Source: Myxococcales bacterium (GTDB lineage Bacteria > Myxococcota > Myxococcia > Myxococcales > Myxococcaceae). Taken from it: a DNA stretch of 49,045 bases. This document shows positions 1 to 9,090 of this stretch, piece by piece. Under the pieces are notes generated by a model that worked only from the letters and a program-made list of their open reading frames with translations, was not told where the DNA came from and ran no database searches. The stretch lies in the NCBI GenBank assembly GCA_003153055.1, contig PMBV01000334.1:22109-71153 (forward strand), given 5' to 3'. Each line of letters starts with the position of its first letter. Position 1 is the stretch's first letter. A program made the translations under genes and the position numbers.

Positions 1-1
1 G

Positions 2-2977
2 TGGATTCTGATCCTTCTCACCTTGCTGGCTGGCGAAAGCGGCGCGAGTTCACCTTCGCTCACTCCGGCTGTGAAGTTCAAGAGTGGCTGGGGCACCGCG
101 CTCGACCTTTCAGGCCCTTCTCTTGGCCCAGCTTCCGCCGCAAGCTGGGCAGCCGACTCTGCTGACGTCTTCATCCGCGGGTTGAACCAGGATCTGAAAC
201 AGGAACTCTTCACCAAGTCATGGCGGAGCGGCAGGTGGAGCAGCAGTTGGTTCGGACTTGGGGGAGAGCAGATGCGCTCGGACCCGTTTGCCTTCTCGAG
301 CACATTCGGCGTTCTTCATGTTATTTACCGCGATGACAACGATGCCATCACTCACCGCTGGTGGGATGGAAGTTGGCGAAGCGAATCCATTGCCGGCCCG
401 ATTCGAGGCCGGCCAACTGCGATCGCAAATCCAGGCGAAACATGGGACCTGTTCGTTCGTGGAGGGGACGACCAGCTCTACTACAGGTCCCAGAACTTTG
501 GTTGGAGTCCTTGGATCGGCCTCTCCGGCACCATGGCGTCTGATCCTAGCGTAATCGGATCGCTGGGCGGCCGAGAAGACGTGTTCTATCTCGATAAGTC
601 CGGTGGTCTCTCCCACCACTTCAGAACTGACGGAACCTCCGGTTGGCACTTTGAATCGCTCTCACGCCCCTCAGGAACAACCCTTGTTGGAACACCGGCT
701 GTTGCCTCAACGGGCCGAAATCAACTCGATGTGTTCGTCCGCGGCTCCAATAATCAGCTTTACCATCTCTCAAGCGATGAGTCTGGTTTGTTTTCCGTCA
801 CCAACTGGGCCTCAAGACCCATCAGTGAATCGCTTTCTAGCGATCCCAGCGTTGCGGCCACAGGCAACAATCGCATCGATATCGTCTATGTGACAACCTC
901 CAGCCACCTCGGATCGACTTCGATGCAAAACGGAAAGTGGTCTGCTGCCGACACGGGCGGGAGCAACTACGCCTCGTCCACGCCATTCTTGTTGCCGTGG
1001 GCAATCAACAGAGCGGACGCGTTCGCCCAGCATCTCGACGGGAGCCTCGAGCACAAGACCACCGAGGTTCTTTGCGCCGTCGTCTACGATTCGGCTGCTC
1101 CCGGAACTCAACCGGTCCGGTCCTTTTGTGGTCAAGGGCGCGGAGGGCAGGCTTGCACGAGCCTGAAGCCGGACGGCTCTGAGATCTTCTGTCAGGATGC
1201 CAGCCGCGATTACCTCTCTCACCCTGCGCCGGTCTCCACTCCCCCTCTTCTGGGTCCGTGGTACCAAGGCGCTATCGATTGGGCAAAAGCGGGTGGGCAT
1301 AGCTACGTCAAACTCGACCCGGGTCAACTCGGTCTCGTGGGCAGCGGCCCAAGAACTGCCGGTTGGCCCTTTTTGAACGATCCGCCGTTCGGCGCGGCAC
1401 TTGTTGTCCCAAGTGGCATCAATCTAAGCGGCTCACAGGATGTTCAGAATTGGCCCACAGTGTTGCGACCATTTGTTGCCCATGGAGCGGCTTTTGGTAC
1501 GATCATTCAGCTTGTTGATTGGGGCACCGATAATCTCGGAAGCAGGGTCCTACAAACGGCAGACGCCGTCGGAAACGCATCGGTGAGCTATTTGACCCTG
1601 AACGGCTACAGTTCGTCGCTCGGAAAGGAGTGTCCGTCACGCGCGGCAGGAGTTATCACGCCCGCGGACATCCCAACCAACATTCCCTTGTCTGAGCCAA
1701 ATGTCGGCGGAGAATTTCAAGGCGCAGCAACCGGAATTTGGGTGGGAAGGACGAACCCTCAGGCTCCCATTCAGATACAGCAGATCACGGCCCTCCACCT
1801 CAACAATGGGTTGGTCCTTGGCATAAACGGTGCGGCCAAAGAGCCGTGGTGCACTTTCAATGAGGACGAGTGCGTCAGCTTCGGTACCGGCGCTTCCACT
1901 CACCTCTCGGGTCAATGCCCAGTTGCCGCAACCGATCCTTCTCGAACCTGCGACCCGCAGCACTTCTTGACGCCGGTCCCTCAGGAGGGCTGCAACTGCA
2001 AGCATCACAGCTGTGAAGCAGAGTTCTTCTACACCCAAGGAAGTAGTACAAACCATGTTTCCGTCGGCAACAACTCCATGTGTGACGTGAATGTCGGCAT
2101 CAGCATGGCCGGCGGCTACGCGGACATTGCGCAAAACATCATTCTTGGCGGACCCACACGATTGATCGGAATTGTGGCGGATTCACATCGGCCTGACACA
2201 TCGAACATCACCGTCGAGAACAACTACATTTCGGACTTTGAAATGGGAGTCGAAACTGACGGATCGGTCTACTTGGAGATTGGCGACCGGGCATTTGACA
2301 AGATCACGGGCGGGCTCCTTGAAATCCTTGACGACCGTGGCAACCCGACCCTCGGTTCCGATGGCCTTCTCATGCTTCGGCCGGCAAAGGAGGTTTGTTC
2401 GCCACCAAATAATCCGAACAATGTCAACAACTGGCTTGCAATCCGGCAACGGGTCTGGGACTACGCGCAACACTACTACTTCTCTTCCGGGGATGAGTTC
2501 TATTCCTTCGGCGAGTCGCTTTCTGTTCACCACAATGTCATCAATTCCACTACCACCGGGATTAGCCTATATCGCCAGCGCGGACCCATGGTGTTCTCGA
2601 ATCGAATCTCAAACAGCAGAGCATCGACGGACCCATCGGTGGTGCAGCAGGGGATTGGTGTTTCAAATACGGCTCAGGGGTGGGTTTATGATAACAATTT
2701 TGTAAACATCGACGGTTCGGATATAGTTGTGGCCGGCACTCCGGGAGTCAATTCCCTGTATGGGGCTTTCGACAATGTTTTCGGCGGTTTTGTGACCGGC
2801 AACGGAGCATGCTATTCCATGCCCAATTTCTTCGATAAGCAGAGCCCTCCTACTGGAAGTTCACAAACGAACTGCCAAATCGAGTACAAGCCGGGTTTCA
2901 TGGACGCGACCCGTGCGAATTCGCCCTGTGGGATCAATAGCGTGGTTCCTCAAGACGGCGGATGTGGGTCCTTCTGA
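2..2977 (+). CDS. Secreted lectin-like propeller plus parallel beta-helix protein (5' partial)
   Basis: The reading frame is open to the left edge, and the first visible residues (ILILLTLLAGESGASS) are the end of a signal peptide, so the true start lies outside the window. About residues 20-355 hold roughly seven repeats of 45-50 residues with the pattern DVFxRGxxxxLxxxxxxxxxWxxW, alternating with DPSV-type loops. This resembles the seven-bladed PLL/PHL lectin family, which binds fucose or methylated sugars. Residues about 390-984 are Asn/Gly-rich with short beta-strand repeats (for example ENNYISDFEMG, HHNVINSTTTGISLY), typical of a right-handed parallel beta-helix. I infer a sugar-binding, possibly polysaccharide-modifying, exported protein; no catalytic residues could be assigned. 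Base composition is clearly less GC-rich than every following gene, which suggests acquisition by transfer. Confidence 0.75.
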   Translation, partial: WILILLTLLAGESGASSPSLTPAVKFKSGWGTALDLSGPSLGPASAASWAADSADVFIRGLNQDLKQELFTKSWRSGRWSSSWFGLGGEQMRSDPFAFSSTFGVLHVIYRDDNDAITHRWWDGSWRSESIAGPIRGRPTAIANPGETWDLFVRGGDDQLYYRSQNFGWSPWIGLSGTMASDPSVIGSLGGREDVFYLDKSGGLSHHFRTDGTSGWHFESLSRPSGTTLVGTPAVASTGRNQLDVFVRGSNNQLYHLSSDESGLFSVTNWASRPISESLSSDPSVAATGNNRIDIVYVTTSSHLGSTSMQNGKWSAADTGGSNYASSTPFLLPWAINRADAFAQHLDGSLEHKTTEVLCAVVYDSAAPGTQPVRSFCGQGRGGQACTSLKPDGSEIFCQDASRDYLSHPAPVSTPPLLGPWYQGAIDWAKAGGHSYVKLDPGQLGLVGSGPRTAGWPFLNDPPFGAALVVPSGINLSGSQDVQNWPTVLRPFVAHGAAFGTIIQLVDWGTDNLGSRVLQTADAVGNASVSYLTLNGYSSSLGKECPSRAAGVITPADIPTNIPLSEPNVGGEFQGAATGIWVGRTNPQAPIQIQQITALHLNNGLVLGINGAAKEPWCTFNEDECVSFGTGASTHLSGQCPVAATDPSRTCDPQHFLTPVPQEGCNCKHHSCEAEFFYTQGSSTNHVSVGNNSMCDVNVGISMAGGYADIAQNIILGGPTRLIGIVADSHRPDTSNITVENNYISDFEMGVETDGSVYLEIGDRAFDKITGGLLEILDDRGNPTLGSDGLLMLRPAKEVCSPPNNPNNVNNWLAIRQRVWDYAQHYYFSSGDEFYSFGESLSVHHNVINSTTTGISLYRQRGPMVFSNRISNSRASTDPSVVQQGIGVSNTAQGWVYDNNFVNIDGSDIVVAGTPGVNSLYGAFDNVFGGFVTGNGACYSMPNFFDKQSPPTGSSQTNCQIEYKPGFMDATRANSPCGINSVVPQDGGCGSF

Positions 2978-2995
2978 TTTGGTAGTCGAACGAAT

Positions 2996-3034
2996 GCCTC
3001 CCGTGCGCCGTGAGCGATCACTGACGCAGGGAGG
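2996..3034. terminator. Possible bidirectional terminator hairpin
   Basis: An inverted repeat GCCTCCC ... GGGAGG with a gap of about 26 nt lies between two convergent genes. There is no T-tract, so this is a weak call resting on position and symmetry alone. Confidence 0.25.
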
Positions 3035-3096
3035 AAGGCCTAGGTACCCCGTGATAGTCTCCACCCGGGAGCGTGTCAGGCCGCGGGCTTCTCTCG

Positions 3097-3870
3097 TCAG
3101 ATCGACGAGACGTCCCGGCTGATCAACCGAGCGCCGATCACCAAGGTCAGGGCCGCGGCGACAAGGCAGACGCCGGCGAAGAGCAGCTGCAGCCAGGGGC
3201 CCGCGGAGATGCCATCGACTAGTACGTAGCCAATGCCGAGGCTCAAGATGCTGATGAAGAAGGACGTGTATTGCATGGACGTGCGCATGTCCCTCGAGAG
3301 CGCAGAGATGACCGTGCCCAGGGCTCCGACGAAGGCGGCCGACGCCGGCGCCCCCACGAGGAACGCCACCCACCAGGCCACCGACGCCCCCAGCGTGTCG
3401 GCCTGTGGCGCGAGCACGCTGAGGCGACCCAAGAGCAGGCTGCTCGGCCCCACCAGGAGCAGATGGAAGAGGAACGGCACCACCATGGCCCCGGCGAGCT
3501 TGCCCACCAGGAGCTGTCTCCGGGAGATGGGCGCGAGCATGAGGAATGGCATGGTGCCGCACTCCCGGTCGTGGAGCACCGACGTGCCCGACATGATGGC
3601 CACGAACAGGGGCAGGTTGGTGAAGAGGAGCGTGCCCAAGGACGAGGTCGCCAATTTGAGAAACGCGTCGTAGGCCACCCCGAACGCCTGCAGGCGCTGG
3701 CGAATGAGCTGCGCCACCTCGGGCTGGCTCGAGGCACCATCGAGCACCAGGAACAGCGTGCCGAAGATGAGCAGCCAGAGGGCGTAGTTCGCGGCCAAGA
3801 TGAACAGCATCCACGGTTGGCGCGTGTGCTCGAGCACCTCGGTTCGGGCGATGCGAAGAATGGACCTCAT
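3097..3870 (-). CDS. ABC-2 type transporter permease
   Basis: A 257-residue integral membrane protein with about six hydrophobic segments: residues about 20-45 (WMLFILAANYALWLLIFG), then 80-100, 135-155, 165-185 and two near the C-terminus. The N-terminus MRSILRIARTEVLEHTRQPW is typical of ABC-2 permeases. The start was chosen because its ATG overlaps the TGA of the upstream ATPase gene (ATGA, 3867-3870), which implies translational coupling; seven extra in-frame codons upstream are possible. It would form the membrane half of an exporter with the adjacent ATPase. The substrate is not evident. Confidence 0.85.
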   Translation of the reverse strand: MRSILRIARTEVLEHTRQPWMLFILAANYALWLLIFGTLFLVLDGASSQPEVAQLIRQRLQAFGVAYDAFLKLATSSLGTLLFTNLPLFVAIMSGTSVLHDRECGTMPFLMLAPISRRQLLVGKLAGAMVVPFLFHLLLVGPSSLLLGRLSVLAPQADTLGASVAWWVAFLVGAPASAAFVGALGTVISALSRDMRTSMQYTSFFISILSLGIGYVLVDGISAGPWLQLLFAGVCLVAAALTLVIGARLISRDVSSI

Positions 3871-4610
3871 CGTTCGATGGCTTCCTGCCACGCCTTGAGG
3901 AGCGGCCCGACGGTGGGAGCCCTGGGTCCGTCGAGCTCCAGCTCGCGGCGAACCTCGCCATCGACGATGATGGCGCGATCGCAGACAGCCTCAGCGTGGG
4001 GCAGGTCGTGCGTCACCAGCACGCAGGCGAGACCCTGGTCGGCCCTCCGGCGCAGCTCACCGTAGAGCGCGGCCGCCGACGGTGGGTCGAGGTTGGCGGT
4101 CGGCTCGTCGAAGAGGAGGAGCTTGGGTGAGAGGAGCAACGCTCGAATCAACGACACCTTCTGTTGCACTCCGGTCGACAGGCGCCCCACCGGCTCGTCC
4201 AGGCCGCGGGTGAGCTCGAGGGCCTGAGCGAGCGGCTCGGCTCTGGCGTCGACCTCCAGCGGCCCGAGCCCGAAGAGGCCGCCGAAGTGCTGGAGATTCT
4301 CCCTCCCAGTGAGCAGTGGGTAGAGGCCAGGCCGCGCCGTCACCAGCCCGACGAGGCCGGCGGTGGTGAGCGCGAGCTCGTGGGCCTCGATGCCGCACAC
4401 CGACACGCTCCCCAGCGTCGGGCGGAGCAGCCCTGCCATGAGCAGCAGCAGCGTGCTCTTGCCTCCCCCGTTGGGCCCGACGACGCCGAGCACCTCGCCC
4501 TTCGCCACCGTGAGGCTCAGCTTCGACAGGACGACCCGTCGCCCGAAGGACCGCCCGGCATTCTTCATTACCACGACCGGGTCGGCTCGAGGTTTGTTGG
4601 GCTTGGTCAT
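3867..4610 (-). CDS. ABC transporter ATP-binding protein
   Basis: About 247 residues with a full set of nucleotide-binding motifs: Walker A GPNGGGKST, Walker B LLLFDEP followed by D-loop TANLD, and switch histidine VLVTHDL. The signature motif reads LSTGV instead of the usual LSGGQ, a substitution also seen in other ABC-2 exporter ATPases. It overlaps the permease gene by 4 nt, so the two form a two-gene exporter operon. Two ATG starts are possible (4610 and 4631); 4610 is preferred because it places the first strand of the domain at the usual distance from the N-terminus, but no strong ribosome binding site decides it. Confidence 0.88.
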   Translation of the reverse strand: MTKPNKPRADPVVVMKNAGRSFGRRVVLSKLSLTVAKGEVLGVVGPNGGGKSTLLLLMAGLLRPTLGSVSVCGIEAHELALTTAGLVGLVTARPGLYPLLTGRENLQHFGGLFGLGPLEVDARAEPLAQALELTRGLDEPVGRLSTGVQQKVSLIRALLLSPKLLLFDEPTANLDPPSAAALYGELRRRADQGLACVLVTHDLPHAEAVCDRAIIVDGEVRRELELDGPRAPTVGPLLKAWQEAIER

Positions 4611-4740
4611 CGCTCGCTGGGCCGGTCGCATACCACAGCGCGGAGGCGTCAGCCGGGGGATGCTCAGCCAGCGCCTCGGCCTGGACCGTGCTGCGCCCCG
4701 GCATTAAGAGGTGAAGGTTCTCGTCTTCGAAGGAGTCACC

Positions 4741-5394
4741 ATGTTCCGTTTCGTGCAAGTCGTCCTCGACAAGCTGAAAAGGGATCAGAAGCTCTCGTGG
4801 CGGGTCCTGGTCGACAAGAGCGTCACGTACGCCGCCGCGACAGCCTTGGCTCCTTTCTACCTCCGCGGTGCCAGCCACGTCGGCCACCGGGTCAGGACGC
4901 TCGGAGGCGGACCGCGGCTGGTCAACTACGGCTTCATGAGCATCGGCAACGACGTGCGGATCTCGTCGTACGTGGTTCCCGTCGAGCTGTGCGCGAACGA
5001 GGGCGCCGAGCTCATCATCTCTGATGGGGCCCACATCAACTACGGCGTATCGATTGGCGCGACCAAGTCGATTCGAATCGGGAAGCGAGTTCGCTTGGGC
5101 CCCTATACGCGCATCGTCGATTCCGATTTTCACGACGTGTACAACAGAGCCAAGCCGGCCGAGCCGAAGCCCGTCGTCATCGACGAAGACGCCTGGCTCG
5201 GCATGAACGTCATCGTCTTGCCCGGAGTGCACATCGGCAAAGCCGCTGTCGTGGGCAGTGGCTCAGTGGTGACGAAAGACATACCCGCCTACTCGGTCGC
5301 GGGAGGCGTTCCCGCGAAGGTACTCCGACAGCTCGACCCCGAGAAGTTCGTGCCCGACGTCACCAGCGGTGTGCCCGACACGGTTGGCCCCTGA
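4741..5394 (+). CDS. Left-handed beta-helix acyltransferase (WbbJ/maltose acetyltransferase-like)
   Basis: A 217-residue protein whose C-terminal two thirds carry hexapeptide repeats (for example VIDEDAWLGMNVIVLPGVHIGKAAVVGSGSVV, read in six-residue steps), ending with the SVAGGVPAKVLR signature of the LbH xenobiotic/sugar acetyltransferase group. The catalytic-type loop DSDFHDVY supplies the conserved His. The start at 4741 is fixed by a strong ribosome binding site AAGGAG five bases upstream; an upstream GTG at 4711 is less likely. It probably O-acetylates a surface sugar, in keeping with the neighbouring second acyltransferase and glycosyltransferase. Confidence 0.85.
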   Translation: MFRFVQVVLDKLKRDQKLSWRVLVDKSVTYAAATALAPFYLRGASHVGHRVRTLGGGPRLVNYGFMSIGNDVRISSYVVPVELCANEGAELIISDGAHINYGVSIGATKSIRIGKRVRLGPYTRIVDSDFHDVYNRAKPAEPKPVVIDEDAWLGMNVIVLPGVHIGKAAVVGSGSVVTKDIPAYSVAGGVPAKVLRQLDPEKFVPDVTSGVPDTVGP

Positions 5395-5412
5395 AGCCGG
5401 AGCGCCCGCGAG

Positions 5413-6024
5413 TCAGTTGACGACGTCGTGGTCCTCTCGCACGGGGGTCTCTCGCGCCGCTCCGCCCCTGGCCGATATTTCGGGTTCGGGGCTCTTCACG
5501 AGGGAGTTCGGGGGAACCGAGCGAGTGAGGACAGCGCCGGCCATGATCTTCGTGCCGCGGCCGACGGTAATCGGGCCGAGGAGCGTCGCCCCGGGCCCCA
5601 CGTGCACGTCTTCCTCGAGGGTCGGAGCGCCGGCCTCCTTGGTGACCGGATCGAGCCCCTCTCCGAGCGTCACATTGTGGAAGAGGATGCAACCGGGCCC
5701 CACGGTCGCCGCGTGGCTCAGGACGATTCCCGTGCCGTGCACCAGCGACATGCCGTCGGCGAGCTCGGTGTCCCAGTGGATCTCCGCGCCGTAGAGATGA
5801 CGGATCAACCGGCTGACGACCTGCGGCGCCGCGGGGATGCGCGCGTCGCGGACCAGTCGCATCACCCGGGCGGCCACGAGCATCTGGAAGCCGACCTTTC
5901 GGACGACATCGAGAGGCAGCCTCGCCGCTGACACCTTCTCTTGGTGGTACTTCCCCCGGTAGCGTTGCAGCGAGCCGTAGTCGGCCCGCACCGAGCGTGC
6001 GAATGCGGTGAGTAGATTGCCCAT
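5413..6024 (-). CDS. Serine-acetyltransferase-like hexapeptide acyltransferase
   Basis: 203 residues. An alpha-helical N-terminal section of about 90 residues (MGNLLTAFARSVRADYG...) precedes a hexapeptide-repeat domain with LVHGTGIVLSHAATVGPG and LFHNVTLGEG, the hallmarks of CysE-type O-acetyltransferases. It is shorter than genuine CysE and sits among surface-sugar genes, so a sugar or lipid acceptor is as likely as serine. The ATG at 6024 has GGAG about 8 bases upstream. The open frame continues far upstream antisense to the glycosyltransferase, but that extension is not coding. Convergent with the preceding acyltransferase and divergent from the glycosyltransferase. Confidence 0.82.
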   Translation of the reverse strand: MGNLLTAFARSVRADYGSLQRYRGKYHQEKVSAARLPLDVVRKVGFQMLVAARVMRLVRDARIPAAPQVVSRLIRHLYGAEIHWDTELADGMSLVHGTGIVLSHAATVGPGCILFHNVTLGEGLDPVTKEAGAPTLEEDVHVGPGATLLGPITVGRGTKIMAGAVLTRSVPPNSLVKSPEPEISARGGAARETPVREDHDVVN

Positions 6025-6105
6025 GGTGGAGTCTCCAGGTTGGGGCCGAATATAGCGGCGATCCTCCGGCTTTGCCCAACCGTGGTACACCCCCAATGCA
6101 CCCCT

Positions 6106-7137
6106 ATGGCCTTCACGCTCAGTGTCGTCGTGTCGACGTACAACCGGTTGCAGCTCCTTGGGGAGCTCCTCGATGCGCTGGGGCGGCAGACGCTCCCGGC
6201 CGACCGCTTCGAGGTGATAGTCGTCGACGACGGCTCGGCGACGCCGGCCGCTCCCACCCTCGAGCAACGGAAAGATGCCTACCGGCTGACGGTCCTCACC
6301 CAGGCGAACGCTGGAGCAGCGGCAGGGCGGCACGCTGGAGTGCTGAAGGCCCAGGGCGACGTGGTGGTCATCACGGACGATGACATGCTGGTGCCGCCCG
6401 AGTTCCTCGCCGAGCACCTCAAGGCCCACGAGGCTGGCTACACCTTGGTGCTGGGGCACATCGAGGCCGAGGTGAGCTTCGGCGAGAAGCCGTTGTTCGA
6501 ACGGTTCCACGCCCTGCAGCTGGCGCGCTTCGTCCGCCGCTTTGCCGAGCACCCGACCGAGGTCCGCGGGGTCATGGTGTGCACCGGGAACGTGTCGTTC
6601 CGGCGGGCCGAGTACCTGGCCGTGGGTGGCTTCGACCAGGGGCTTGGTCGGTCGGAAGACCGCGAGCTGGGCCTCAGGCTCCAGAAGGCCGGGGCCAAGC
6701 TGTACTTCGCCGATGGAGCCCGCACCCTCAACCGGAGCGATCACACCGACTTCTCGGTGTGGATGAAGCGGAACTTCAACTACGGGGTGTTCGACTCGCG
6801 AATCGCCAAGAAGCACCCCGAGCGACTCGACGCTGACCCGTGGCACTTCCTCTTCCTGGTCAATCCGGTCTCGAGCGGCCTGTTGTTCTTGAGCGCGGCC
6901 GTCCCACCGGTGGGCAAGGTGCTGTCGGGGGCGGTGTACCGAGTGGCCGATGAGCTCGATCATCGGCGGGGGCTCCACCCCGTGCTGGAGCGCATGGCCA
7001 TCGCGGGCGCGACCCTGACCTACGGCATGGAGTACTTCAGGGGAGTTCGGGAAGAGACCGGCTCCTTCACCGGCGTGGTGTCTGGCCTGGCGAAGCACAC
7101 CCTCAAGCGGCTCTTGGGAGAGACGGAGCACGCCTAG
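6106..7137 (+). CDS. Family 2 glycosyltransferase
   Basis: 343 residues starting MAFTLSVVVSTYNRL, with the GT-A fold hallmarks: nucleotide-binding EVIVVDDGS near residue 40, a metal-binding-type TDDDML near residue 90, an acceptor-loop GGFDQGLGRSEDRELGLRL near residue 175, and one or two hydrophobic segments near the C-terminus suggesting membrane association. It would transfer an activated sugar to a surface polysaccharide or lipid. The earlier ATG-like start at 6040 would add 22 residues before the first strand and is rejected. It is divergent from the acyltransferase, and the intervening 81 nt must hold both promoters. Confidence 0.88.
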   Translation: MAFTLSVVVSTYNRLQLLGELLDALGRQTLPADRFEVIVVDDGSATPAAPTLEQRKDAYRLTVLTQANAGAAAGRHAGVLKAQGDVVVITDDDMLVPPEFLAEHLKAHEAGYTLVLGHIEAEVSFGEKPLFERFHALQLARFVRRFAEHPTEVRGVMVCTGNVSFRRAEYLAVGGFDQGLGRSEDRELGLRLQKAGAKLYFADGARTLNRSDHTDFSVWMKRNFNYGVFDSRIAKKHPERLDADPWHFLFLVNPVSSGLLFLSAAVPPVGKVLSGAVYRVADELDHRRGLHPVLERMAIAGATLTYGMEYFRGVREETGSFTGVVSGLAKHTLKRLLGETEHA

Positions 7138-7162
7138 AGCGCCCCGTGCTACACCGCGCGCC

Positions 7163-7714
7163 GTGGCCCTCGCGTCGACGCTCTACGACTTTCAGCTCTC
7201 CCTCTCGAACGTAGACCGCGAGGTGGAGCAGCAGCTCTCGTTCAAGGTCGCCCGCCACCCGTCGGAGCGATTGGAGCGCGTGTGGCTCAAAGTACTCGCC
7301 TACTGTTGGCAGTGGGAGGAGCGGCTGGGCTTCGGGCCGGGGCTCGGCGACCCGGACGCGCCCGACCTCGAGACGCGCGACTACACGAACCTGGTCACGC
7401 GGTGGGTGCGCGTGGGCAAGGTCGACCCCGCGAAGATCCAGCGCGCGGTCGACCGGAACGCCAACGCGGTGGTGGTGGTGCTCTTCGAGAGCGAGGAGCG
7501 GCAGGCGGCGTTCCTCGCCGAGGCCGCCACGCTCAAGACGAGCCGGCTGGCGAAGGCCGAGCTCGCGGCGGTGGACGCTGAGTTCCTCAGGCAGCTCGCA
7601 GAGGTGGACGAGCGACGGATCAAGGCAACCGTCACCTTGTCTGGCGACCACTTCTACGTGGACCGCGGCGGGGTGACGCTGGACGGGCCGCTGGTGCGGG
7701 CGTCTTTTCGGTAG
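7163..7714 (+). CDS. yaeQ: YaeQ family protein
   Basis: 183 residues, the normal length for YaeQ. Recognisable family features include the start MALASTLYDFQLSLSNVDR, the stretch RHPSERLERVWLKVLAYCW and GDPDAPDLE, the latter two typical of this PD-(D/E)XK-like fold. The start is a GTG 25 nt after the glycosyltransferase stop. The family's biochemical role is unsettled (E. coli YaeQ was once linked to suppression of rfaH defects). It may be co-transcribed with the upstream glycosyltransferase. Confidence 0.9.
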   Translation: MALASTLYDFQLSLSNVDREVEQQLSFKVARHPSERLERVWLKVLAYCWQWEERLGFGPGLGDPDAPDLETRDYTNLVTRWVRVGKVDPAKIQRAVDRNANAVVVVLFESEERQAAFLAEAATLKTSRLAKAELAAVDAEFLRQLAEVDERRIKATVTLSGDHFYVDRGGVTLDGPLVRASFR

Positions 7715-7956
7715 CGGCGCCCGGGCCGTGCTCGGTCGCTGGTCGTCGTGGGCCTTCGGCTCCGGGAGGTGTGACGCCGAGATGACCTCGACCATGACGT
7801 GAGGCCCGTCGCCGTCGGGCCGAGCCGGGACCATGCTGTGCGCCTCACCATGCACCCCCAGGACCCCGCCCAGGCCAGCGCGCGCCTCCACTGCCAGGTG
7901 TCTGGGTGAGCCGGTGCTGGGAACACGCAAGGCCCGGCGGTACGCTCCTTCAGCCC
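7715..7956. other. Intergenic region between yaeQ and the NarL-type sensor
   Basis: 242 nt without a convincing gene. One minus-strand frame through the middle (about 7720-7900) has high GC3 and reads like protein (for example MVPARPDGDGPHVMVEV), but it has no start or ribosome binding site and runs into the antisense of yaeQ. It is either chance or a decayed gene end. The promoter of the two-component pair should be here. Confidence 0.3.
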
Positions 7957-9090
7957 ATGGCCGATGTCCCGAGCGACGACCGCAGTCTCCCGACGCTCCT
8001 GGGGCCAGGCCCCACGGCCGCCATCATCGGCGTGGTCGTCTTCTCGCTCGGCTGGGGTCTGTCTCTCACCGACGGCGTCCGACGCCTCGTGGGGCTGGGG
8101 CTGGGGGCGCTCTACCTCCTGCTGGCCACCGTGGGCATTTCGTGGGCTGTCAAACGAGACATGCGAGCCCACGTTCATGTGCTGCTCGTGGCCCTCGCCA
8201 TCCTCGGGGTGACCACGATGGTGGTGCTCCCTCACTCGGGGCCGTACCTCACGCTCCCGCTGTTGAGCATGTTGCTCATGTTCACCTCACTGTGGTGGGC
8301 GCTGGCGCAGACGGTGGTGGTCCTCATCGCGCAGAGCTGCATCATCCTCAACGAGGGCTACACGCCGAAGATGGCTGTCATGGCGGCAGCCGGCTACGGG
8401 GCCTTTGCCATCTTCGTCTTGGTCTTCACCCGCATGGCGCGCACCGAGCAGAAGGCCAAGAACGAGGCCCAGCGCTTCGCCGCCCAGGTCGCCGAGCTCG
8501 CCACCGAGCGAGAGCGCACCCGCATCGCCCGGGAGCTGCACGACAGCATCGGCCACGCCCTGACAGCGCTGCACGTGCAGATCGCCGCTGCGCGCACGCT
8601 GCTCGACTCCGACACCGAGGCGGCCAGGGAATGCCTCGATCGAGCCGGAGAGCTCGCCCACCAGGGGTTGTTCGAGGCACGCCAGGCGGTGACGATGCTG
8701 CGCTCCGAGCCCTTGGGCGGGAGGCCCTTCGCGGTCGCCCTCGATGCGCTGGTCGACGGCCAGCAGGGCGAGCCACGCATCTCCCTCTCGGTCACCGGCG
8801 CGCCCCGCCCGCTCGCCGCCGCCACCGAGTTCGTCCTCTACCGGGCGGTGCAGGAAGCCATCACCAACATCCATCGCCACGCGCAGGCCACGCGCGCCGA
8901 GATTGACCTCGAGTACGGAGAGAGCACCGTGAGGTTGAAGGTGGTGGACGACGGCCAGGGCGCCACCTCGACAGACGGAGGCCACGGCCTCATCGGCCTC
9001 CGCGAGCGGGTGCAGACGGTGGGCGGGGCGGTCTCGGTGAAGACTTCCCATGGGCAGGGCTTTGCGCTCGACGTCGAGGTGCCAGCATGA
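7957..9090 (+). CDS. NarL-type sensor histidine kinase (HisKA_3)
   Basis: 377 residues. Residues about 20-165 form five or six transmembrane helices with no obvious extracytoplasmic domain. A coiled linker leads to the dimerisation domain with ERTRIARELHDSIGHAL, where His195 is the expected phosphorylation site. The ATPase domain follows with QEAITNIHRHA (N-box), VVDDGQG (G1) and GHGLIGLRERV (G2). The ATG at 7957 gives a short cytoplasmic N-terminus. The stop overlaps the start of the response regulator gene (ATGA), so the pair is translationally coupled. The architecture resembles DesK/LiaS sensors that read membrane state; that is an inference. Confidence 0.92.
   Translation: MADVPSDDRSLPTLLGPGPTAAIIGVVVFSLGWGLSLTDGVRRLVGLGLGALYLLLATVGISWAVKRDMRAHVHVLLVALAILGVTTMVVLPHSGPYLTLPLLSMLLMFTSLWWALAQTVVVLIAQSCIILNEGYTPKMAVMAAAGYGAFAIFVLVFTRMARTEQKAKNEAQRFAAQVAELATERERTRIARELHDSIGHALTALHVQIAAARTLLDSDTEAARECLDRAGELAHQGLFEARQAVTMLRSEPLGGRPFAVALDALVDGQQGEPRISLSVTGAPRPLAAATEFVLYRAVQEAITNIHRHAQATRAEIDLEYGESTVRLKVVDDGQGATSTDGGHGLIGLRERVQTVGGAVSVKTSHGQGFALDVEVPA

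Noticed and set aside
5413..6024. Naming the acyltransferase cysE
   Set aside because: It is shorter than CysE, its neighbours are surface-sugar genes, and no cysteine-synthesis gene is near.
6025..7131. Minus-strand open frame of about 370 codons upstream of and in frame with the serine-acetyltransferase-like gene
   Set aside because: It is antisense to the clear family 2 glycosyltransferase, has no family motifs, and the acyltransferase has its own ATG with a ribosome binding site at 6024.
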